Below are positions 58,256-64,000 of a stretch of DNA of 64,000 bases, piece after piece. Under the pieces are notes generated by a model. It worked only from the letters and a program-made list of their open reading frames with translations, did no database searches and was not told where the DNA came from. The translations under genes were made by a program, and so were the position numbers. Position 1 is the first letter of the stretch. Each line of letters starts with the position of its first letter. The DNA is from Arthrobacter sp. cf158 (GTDB lineage Bacteria; Actinomycetota; Actinomycetes; Actinomycetales; Micrococcaceae). The stretch lies in NCBI RefSeq assembly GCF_900106835.1, contig NZ_FNNR01000011.1:62001-126000 (forward strand), given 5' to 3'.

Positions 58256-60253
58256 ATGAGCTATGTTCTCGCCATTGACGTCGGGACAAGTTTTACCGCA
58301 GCAGCCCTGGTTAAGCCTGACCAGAGTCCAACCCCCACACCCGAAATCCTCCCGCTGGGACTGCACGGCAGTGCCGTGCCCTCCGTGCTTTTCTACGCAG
58401 ATGATGGCCGGATCCTTGTAGGGGAGGCAGCCGAGCGACGCGGTTTGGACAACCCCCAGCGGATGGTCCGCGAATTCAAGCGCCGCATCGGTGACTCCGT
58501 CCCGCTGGCCGTGGGGGAGGAATGGCTGGCGGCGGAGGACATCTACGCCACCATGGCCCGGTGGGTGGTGGACAGGGCCGAGGAACGCGAGGGAAGTTCG
58601 CCGTCGTCCATCATCATGACGCACCCCGCCGCCTGGGGGCAGCATCGAACCTCTTTGACCCTCGCCGCGCTGAACGTGGCCGGTCTACGGGATGTCACCC
58701 TGATCAGTGAACCCGAGGCGGCCGCCCTGCATTATGCCTCCCAGACACGGGTGGAGAACGGCAGCATCATCGCGGTGTACGACCTCGGCGGTGGCACGTT
58801 CGATACCGCCGTCCTCCGCAAGGCCGGTGCGGGCAACTTCGAACTGCTGGGCCGTCCTGACGGGATTGAAACCCTGGGCGGAGCCGATTTCGACGCCGCC
58901 GTGCTACGTCACGTCATGGGTCACGTCACTGCTTCCGCGGACGTGGACCCGAGCACGCCGGACACCTTGGCAGCCCTTTCGCGGTTACGGCGGGAATGCC
59001 GGGAGGCCAAGGAAGCGCTCTCCATGGACAGTGAGGCCAGCGTTGCCGTGGCGTTGCCGGGCACTCAGCAGTCCATCCGCCTGGTTCGCTCCGAGTTTGA
59101 AGCGATGATCGAAGCACCTATCCGGGACACGGTGGATGCGCTGGTGCGAAGCCTGCGGAGCATCCACGTTGACGCGCAGGATTTGAGCGCTGTCCTGCTG
59201 ATTGGTGGATCCTCGCGGATTCCTCTGGTGGCGGAGATGATTTCCGTGGAACTGGGCCGGCCGATCGCCGTGGACGCCGATCCCAAGTCTTCCATCTGCC
59301 TGGGGGCGGCAGTGGCCGGGTTGCCGTCCACGGGAGCCGCCGGGGTGGATGCAGCAGAGGCCGGCGCAGCGTCGGTGACCGCAGCATCGGCTACCGCCGC
59401 GTTGGAGCGGCCGCACCTCGTGAGGAACGCGCCCACCTTGACCGGTCTGAAAGCTGCGTCCGCCAAAGCTGGCAAGCATGCTCCCAGGCCCCGCGTGCGG
59501 ATGGCCGCGGCCGCGGCCGCAGCTGCAACCGCGCTGACGATCGTGACGGCGACGGCGGCTCAAAGTCCCGATGGGGCTGGCCTGCTGGCAACGATGTTCG
59601 GCAATCAGGCCGCCGACGTCATGCGTGACGCCGGTGCGCAAGGCGCGGGGGCCCAAGCCGCCGCGTCGCAGGCCAACGGTGCTGATGCCGCGGCTACCGG
59701 AAATGCCTCGGCGGGACTCGAAGCGGGTGCAGGCACCGGGGTCACCAGGGCCGGGAAGAGCCCGGCCCGGCCAGGAACTGCCACCGCAGGAAAGGGCAGT
59801 ACAGGCACGGGATCGGGGACAGCGGCGGGCGCGGTGGCGGGACCGGTCACCACTCCGGGTGCTGCCACCGGCAGTGCCACTACCCCCGCGGTGCCTGGGA
59901 CGGCCACCACTCCCGGCACCCCCGCCACAACGCCCACCACGCCGGCTCCGATTCCGACCGGCGGCGCGGCCAGCGGGCCTACCCCTCCGCCCGTGACCCC
60001 TCCGCCCACCACACCGCCAGTGACCGAACCAACAACGCCTCCCACCACCCCGGCGGATCCGGTCACACCGCCGCCATCGCCCGAACCGACTGTTCCGCAG
60101 CCCGAGCCCACGGTCACTCAGGACCCCGTGCCACCGTCACCGGATCCAACGCTCTCCCAGGCACCCACACCACCACCCGTCACGCTGGATCCCACGCCCC
60201 TGCCAACGGAATCCAGTCCTGCTCCGGATCCAGCGCTGCTCCTGGCGGTGTAG
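58256..60253 (+). CDS. Hsp70-like ATPase with membrane anchor and Pro/Thr-rich tail
   Basis: A 665-aa protein. Residues 1 to about 365 are an actin-fold Hsp70 ATPase: phosphate-1 AIDVGTSFTAAAL, phosphate-2 VYDLGGGTFDTAV near residue 173, and adenosine motif LIGGSSRIPLV near 314. The substrate-binding domain of DnaK is missing. Instead a hydrophobic Ala-rich segment near 413-435 (VRMAAAAAAAATALTIV) is followed by about 230 residues of low-complexity Ala/Gly then Pro/Thr sequence, probably outside the membrane. No DnaJ or GrpE gene is adjacent. It is followed three bases later by a LuxR-type regulator, so the pair may sense envelope state. Confidence 0.85.
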   Translation: MSYVLAIDVGTSFTAAALVKPDQSPTPTPEILPLGLHGSAVPSVLFYADDGRILVGEAAERRGLDNPQRMVREFKRRIGDSVPLAVGEEWLAAEDIYATMARWVVDRAEEREGSSPSSIIMTHPAAWGQHRTSLTLAALNVAGLRDVTLISEPEAAALHYASQTRVENGSIIAVYDLGGGTFDTAVLRKAGAGNFELLGRPDGIETLGGADFDAAVLRHVMGHVTASADVDPSTPDTLAALSRLRRECREAKEALSMDSEASVAVALPGTQQSIRLVRSEFEAMIEAPIRDTVDALVRSLRSIHVDAQDLSAVLLIGGSSRIPLVAEMISVELGRPIAVDADPKSSICLGAAVAGLPSTGAAGVDAAEAGAASVTAASATAALERPHLVRNAPTLTGLKAASAKAGKHAPRPRVRMAAAAAAAATALTIVTATAAQSPDGAGLLATMFGNQAADVMRDAGAQGAGAQAAASQANGADAAATGNASAGLEAGAGTGVTRAGKSPARPGTATAGKGSTGTGSGTAAGAVAGPVTTPGAATGSATTPAVPGTATTPGTPATTPTTPAPIPTGGAASGPTPPPVTPPPTTPPVTEPTTPPTTPADPVTPPPSPEPTVPQPEPTVTQDPVPPSPDPTLSQAPTPPPVTLDPTPLPTESSPAPDPALLLAV

Positions 60254-60256
60254 TCC

Positions 60257-62344
60257 ATGACGGGACACGACCATAAGCCCGGGCACCACCCGCCCGGTGC
60301 GGACGATCACCCGCTCGATGAAGCTCCCGCCGCTATGGAGCCGGGACTACCCGTAGTCCCGGAACTACCCATAGCCCCGGAACCGGCAGCGGATTCCTTG
60401 GCCGTCCGCGAACTGCTGCTGGCCCTCTCCGTAGGTTTCACCCTTCCTGGGCCGCTGCCTGACGGCGTCGAAGGCCATGACGGGCTGGATCAGGTCATCG
60501 CGGCCGCCAAGGACGCCGGCTTGCTGCACTCCGATGGCTCGGTGGTGGGGACAGCCCAGTACGCCTTGCTGCAAGGCACCCCCACAGGCCGCCTTCGCGC
60601 ACTGCAGAGGGAGTTGGTGGACAAAGTCCTGGCGGACGGCCGGGCTCTGGGCGACCTGGCCCGGGACCTCGCCAAGAGCGGGCTGCAGGATTCCCGGGTT
60701 GCTGCGGAGCTGGAGCGTTCAGCAGAGAAAGCGGTGGACACGGATCCGCAGCTTGCCATGGACCTGTTCGCTGAAGCGCTCCTTGCGGGCGGCCAGGAAC
60801 TCACGTACGCGGCCCGGCGGGCCCAGGCAGCAGCGGCAACAGGAGACCTTGACGCCGCGGGCAGGATCGTGGACAGGCTCCTGGCGTTGCCTGAGCCACC
60901 TGACCTTCGCTTGGGTGTGGACGTGGCGGCTGCAGTGTGGGCCCAACGCGGGATGCTCTCCCGCAGCGCGGATACCTACACATGGCTGGGTGCGGACAGA
61001 ATGGCGGGCTCGGCCCCACTGGCGGCTGTGGCGCTGATCGGTTCCGGCAACGCTGCGGAGGCGGAGCAACTCCTTACCGTCAGCCGGCCTGCCGGTTCGC
61101 CCACCCTCCTGGCTGTGGCGTTGTCGCTCACCCAGGAAGGACTTCGCCGAACCCTGGGTCCGGACCCACAACTGGCTCTGCCGGAGCTCATCAGGGCGTC
61201 GGACATGATGAACGCTGCAGGGGGCGCACTTCCCTTGGCTGAGACTCCCGGCGCGTTGGCTGCCTTATGCGCGCTCCACAGTGGGGAGCCCGTCGTGGCT
61301 TCCCACGTGCTTCATGCCGCGTTGACTGCGGGACAGGGCGGAGATGTTGCCCGGCCCAGGCTGTTCCTGCTCCAGGCGTGGTCCATGATGCAACAGGACA
61401 ACGCTGATGAGGCGCGATTGGCCATCAATGAGGCCGTCAAGGCCAACCACTGGTCGCTGGCACCACGGGATGAGTTCTTGTTGGCGGCATTGGAGGTGGG
61501 CCTGGCCAGGCGCGGAAGCGAAGTACACCAGCTGGTGCTGGCATGGGAACGGGCCCGGGAAGCCATGATGCACGTGTCAGTGGACCTCTACAGCCTCCTG
61601 CCGTGGGGTGAACTGATGATCGCTGCGGCCCGGCTTAGGGAAACACGACGTGTGTCGCACTACGTGGGCGGTGCGTGGGATCTGTTGGCCGGATTGGGGA
61701 ATCCGCCTCTGTGGTCCGTACCCCTGCACTGGGCTGCTGTTCAGGCCGCCTTGCTGAGCGAAAGCCCGGCAGAGCTGGCCCCGCATGCCGCTGCGCTGGT
61801 GCGGGCTTCCGGACACAGTCATCTGGCATCGGTTCTCGCCGCGGGTGGCAAGGCATGGGTGTCGGTTCTGGCCAGCCGCTTTGAAGCGTCCGACGTCGAA
61901 GCAGTGGCCCGTGGGTTGGCCGCCGTCGGCATGCCGTGGGAGGGCGCGCGCTTGGCGGGCCACGCCGCAGCGCACGCGGAGGAACGTCGCGACATGGTGA
62001 GGCTGCTGGCGTGCGCCAGGGACATCCATCCGCAAGGCTCCCCGCCAGGCGGAGTGCCCGGGCGGGGCGATGACGGGCGCGGGGAAGCACGCTCCCAGGG
62101 TCTCTCAGATAACGCCATCGCGGTGACCACGGACCCAACCGGGCTGAGCGCCAGGGAACGGGAAGTGGGAAGGCTGCTCCTGGAGGGCAAAACCTACCGC
62201 GAGATCGGAGAAGCCATCTACATTTCGCCCCGGACGGCGGAGCACCATGTGGCCCGGATGCGCAGGCGCCTGGGCGCCGAAAGCCGCTCCGAGCTGATGG
62301 TCCGCCTCCGCGTCGCCTTGGGGGAGGGGTACCCTCCTCCCTGA
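60257..62344 (+). CDS. large LuxR-type regulator, IniR-like in context
   Basis: A 695-aa protein. Only the C-terminal 65 residues are of known type: a LuxR/NarL HTH, LSAREREVGRLLLEGKTYREIGEAIYISPRTAEHH (about residues 629-663). The preceding 600 residues are mainly helical with TPR-like repeats; no P-loop is visible, so it is not a typical LAL/MalT ATPase. Its position directly before an iniB-like gene recalls the mycobacterial regulator IniR and iniBAC. Control of the next gene is inferred. A short acidic Asp/His/Pro-rich segment forms the N-terminus. Confidence 0.8.
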   Translation: MTGHDHKPGHHPPGADDHPLDEAPAAMEPGLPVVPELPIAPEPAADSLAVRELLLALSVGFTLPGPLPDGVEGHDGLDQVIAAAKDAGLLHSDGSVVGTAQYALLQGTPTGRLRALQRELVDKVLADGRALGDLARDLAKSGLQDSRVAAELERSAEKAVDTDPQLAMDLFAEALLAGGQELTYAARRAQAAAATGDLDAAGRIVDRLLALPEPPDLRLGVDVAAAVWAQRGMLSRSADTYTWLGADRMAGSAPLAAVALIGSGNAAEAEQLLTVSRPAGSPTLLAVALSLTQEGLRRTLGPDPQLALPELIRASDMMNAAGGALPLAETPGALAALCALHSGEPVVASHVLHAALTAGQGGDVARPRLFLLQAWSMMQQDNADEARLAINEAVKANHWSLAPRDEFLLAALEVGLARRGSEVHQLVLAWERAREAMMHVSVDLYSLLPWGELMIAAARLRETRRVSHYVGGAWDLLAGLGNPPLWSVPLHWAAVQAALLSESPAELAPHAAALVRASGHSHLASVLAAGGKAWVSVLASRFEASDVEAVARGLAAVGMPWEGARLAGHAAAHAEERRDMVRLLACARDIHPQGSPPGGVPGRGDDGRGEARSQGLSDNAIAVTTDPTGLSAREREVGRLLLEGKTYREIGEAIYISPRTAEHHVARMRRRLGAESRSELMVRLRVALGEGYPPP

Positions 62345-62361
62345 GGTGAAGCACCCCCCAC

Positions 62362-62394
62362 CCCCTAACGAAAAACCCCGTGATCCCCTAACGA
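62362..62394. promoter_or_regulatory. pair of CCCCTAACGA boxes ahead of the iniB-like gene
   Basis: CCCCTAACGA occurs at 62362-62371 and again at 62385-62394, 23 bp apart, about two helical turns. A GGGGGACTACCCCC palindrome follows near 62410. They are candidate sites for the LuxR-type protein just upstream. Confidence 0.5.
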
Positions 62395-62460
62395 TGGGCC
62401 CCCGGCAGGGGGACTACCCCCGATGCCCCGTCCCACTCCCCGGCCCTACGTTGAAGGGGA

Positions 62461-62480
62461 GCCCGGCAAAGGCGCCGGGC
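62461..62480 (+). other. short hairpin in the iniB-like leader
   Basis: GCCCGGC (62461-62467) pairs with GCCGGGC (62474-62480), 38 bp before the start codon. It may affect translation or stability. Confidence 0.4.
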
Positions 62481-62518
62481 CAATTACCACCCACCACAGA
62501 GTTTGAGGGAGCACTGAA

Positions 62519-63787
62519 ATGCCAACACTCGCACAACAGCTCGTGCAGTTCCTGATGAGCCTGTTCAACGATCCTGATGCCGCCGAAGAATTCGTACGCG
62601 ATCCCGAAGCGGCCCTCGCCGCAGCCGGCCTCCGGGACGTTTCCTCGGCAGACGTCGACGCTGTTCGTCCGGTGGTCCTGGACTACGCGCCCATCAACGC
62701 ACGTTCGTCATTCGACCGCGAATACAACACCGGCGGAAACCACGCCTCAACGGGTGGCGGCGGCGCCACCGGCGGCCACCCGGCTCCCTCCCACGGTGGG
62801 GGCAACGGCAACACCGGCGGCTGGGATGACGACGACGATCACGGCCACGGGGGAGGCGGCGGTGGCGGTGGCGGCTGGGATGATGACGACGATCACGGCC
62901 ACGGCGGTGGCGGTGGCGGTGACTGGGATGACGACGACGATCACGGCCACGGCGGTGGCGGTGGCGGTGGTGGCGACTGGGATGACCATGCACACGCCGT
63001 TCAGCAGTTGGTCCATGTGGTGAACAACTACTCCTACACCACCAACATCGACGACCGCGACACGATCACCGACCAATCCGTCAACCAGAACATCTGGGCC
63101 GATGGCGACGTCACCCAGCTCTTCAACCAGGACGCAGTGGTTGCTTCCGGCGATGGTGCCATTGCAGCCGGCGACGATGTGAAGGACTCCGGCAACACCA
63201 CCACCACCAATGATCACTCGACGGATAACTCGGTGAACATCAGCGAGTCCGGTGACGGCGACGTTGAGGTGGGCAACACGGACATCGAGGTCAAGGATTC
63301 GTTCAACGACAATTCCGATCACTCCGTCACCAAGGACTCCTACAACACCGACGACTCCTACAACACGGATGTTGACGTTGACGTGGACATCGAGGACTCC
63401 TTCAACGAGGACAACTCCACGCACACGGACAACTCGGACAACTCGGTCAATATCTCCGATTCGTTCAACGACAACTCTGTGGATAACTCGGACAATTCGG
63501 ATAACTCCGTGACGGACAACTCCGATAACTCGGACAACTCCGTGAACATTGCTGACTCGTTCAATGACAACTCCACCGATGTTGAGGTGGGCGATGTGGA
63601 TGTTGAACTCACCAATATCCAGGACAGCATCGTGGTGGCCGACAACGAGCTGGATGTGGATTACACCAACATCGAGGACAACGAACTCGAATTCAACGAC
63701 ATCGACGACTCGATCGTGGTTGCCGACAACGACGTGGATGTGGACCTCGACGGCGGCCCGGCAGGCCCGCCGCCACCACCGATGTAG
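62519..63787 (+). CDS. iniB: IniB-domain protein with Asp/Gly/His and Asn/Asp/Ser repeats
   Basis: A 422-aa protein. Residues 1-60 are an IniB N-terminal domain (LVQFLMSLFNDPDAAEEFVRDPEAALAAAGL). A Gly/His/Asp region follows with three near-perfect units of WDDDDDHGHGGGGG (about residues 100-157). An about 230-residue region is then dominated by Asn, Asp, Ser, Val with recurring DSFNDNS and NSDNSV, ending in GPAGPPPPPM. The composition is strongly acidic. Mycobacterial IniB is a glycine-rich protein induced by cell-wall stress; this one differs in its acidic Asn/Asp repeats. Name by domain and context, not by proven function. Confidence 0.8.
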   Translation: MPTLAQQLVQFLMSLFNDPDAAEEFVRDPEAALAAAGLRDVSSADVDAVRPVVLDYAPINARSSFDREYNTGGNHASTGGGGATGGHPAPSHGGGNGNTGGWDDDDDHGHGGGGGGGGGWDDDDDHGHGGGGGGDWDDDDDHGHGGGGGGGGDWDDHAHAVQQLVHVVNNYSYTTNIDDRDTITDQSVNQNIWADGDVTQLFNQDAVVASGDGAIAAGDDVKDSGNTTTTNDHSTDNSVNISESGDGDVEVGNTDIEVKDSFNDNSDHSVTKDSYNTDDSYNTDVDVDVDIEDSFNEDNSTHTDNSDNSVNISDSFNDNSVDNSDNSDNSVTDNSDNSDNSVNIADSFNDNSTDVEVGDVDVELTNIQDSIVVADNELDVDYTNIEDNELEFNDIDDSIVVADNDVDVDLDGGPAGPPPPPM

Positions 63788-63814
63788 CCAATACCAAACA
63801 CATGGTCCCCAGCA

Positions 63815-63848
63815 GTGCCCGGCAGGTGTTCAACAACCTGCCGGGCAC
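63815..63848 (+). terminator. strong hairpin between the iniB-like gene and the next gene
   Basis: GTGCCCGGCAGGT pairs perfectly with ACCTGCCGGGCAC around an 8-nt loop. Only TT follows. It may be a partial terminator that lowers expression of the downstream gene relative to iniB, or a stabilising 3' structure. Confidence 0.65.
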
Positions 63849-63892
63849 TTCGTGGACTTCCAACCCGAGGGGCAGAGAGCAAAGGACAGTCC

Positions 63893-64000
63893 GTGGCTGA
63901 AACAGCACGCATGACCACCCTGGTAGAGCAGGCAATCGCCTTGGTGGGGGATCGCAATGACCTGAGACGGCGGCTGGAAAATACCCTCAACCGCCTGGGC
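63893..64000 (+). CDS. start of a gene, possibly IniA-like dynamin GTPase (truncated by window end)
   Basis: A GTG at 63893 with AAAGGA in front opens a frame that runs to the window edge, giving 36 residues: MAETARMTTLVEQAIALVGD then an Arg/Leu-rich helix. No GTPase motif is reached. An IniA/dynamin identity is inferred only because iniA follows iniB in mycobacteria. Confidence 0.5.
   Translation, partial: MAETARMTTLVEQAIALVGDRNDLRRRLENTLNRLG

Noticed and set aside
62694..63424. Minus-strand frames rich in His/Arg or Val opposite the iniB-like gene
   Set aside because: They are complements of the Asp/Gly/His and Asn/Asp repeats and carry no independent start signal.

Overview
The window is high-GC actinobacterial chromosome. 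Gene content and order point to a soil member of the Micrococcaceae such as Arthrobacter or Paenarthrobacter. The evidence is GTG/TTG starts, the actinobacterial block HTH protein - bS22 - HAD phosphatase - glutaredoxin - Rex, the ResA/CcdA/ResB/CcsB cytochrome c maturation operon, and an IniB-type gene. The genus is an inference; no rRNA or tRNA gene is present to confirm it. I saw no insertion sequence, integrase or CRISPR array.

0-9.5 kb holds housekeeping functions: a Ktr/Trk potassium channel pair, an AcuC-type deacetylase, a small membrane protein, an ArsR-type regulator, NADP-type glutamate dehydrogenase, and a divergent lactate dehydrogenase / FadR-type regulator pair with two palindromic operators between them.

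8.5-45.3 kb is a large plant-polysaccharide (pectin / rhamnogalacturonan) utilisation region. A LacI-family repressor sits beside a five-gene operon resembling the oxidative hexuronate route (dehydrogenases, enolase-superfamily dehydratase, KdgD, ketoglutarate-semialdehyde dehydrogenase). Further along come two MalFG-type ABC importers, an orphan binding protein, an Lpl/Ytc-type importer, GH42 beta-galactosidase, GH78 alpha-L-rhamnosidase, rhamnogalacturonan acetylesterase, a YesU-like protein, two YesL-like (DUF624) membrane proteins, two esterases and two unusual fusions of a Gfo/Idh/MocA oxidoreductase to a DUF6807 domain. At least eight copies of one LacI-type operator, close to TGAGAAARCGYTTTCTCA, lie in front of these operons. 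This suggests a single regulon.

45.3-58.1 kb is a conserved actinobacterial backbone. It starts with a DAHP synthase gene preceded by a 19-codon leader peptide rich in aromatic residues and an attenuator-like structure. Then come an excisionase-type HTH protein, the 32-residue ribosomal protein bS22, a DUF559 nuclease-like gene bracketed by inverted arrays of an exact 32-bp-period repeat, HAD phosphatase, glutaredoxin-like protein, Rex, two proline/glutamine-rich membrane proteins, YceI, and the cytochrome c maturation operon.

58.2-64 kb is an envelope-associated cluster: a membrane-anchored Hsp70-like ATPase with a Pro/Thr-rich tail, a large LuxR-type regulator, an IniB-domain protein with Asp/Gly/His and Asn/Asp/Ser repeats, and the start of a gene that by context may encode an IniA-like dynamin GTPase. 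It resembles mycobacterial iniR-iniBAC with an added Hsp70. Together with the repeat-flanked DUF559 unit, it is the least conventional part of the window.
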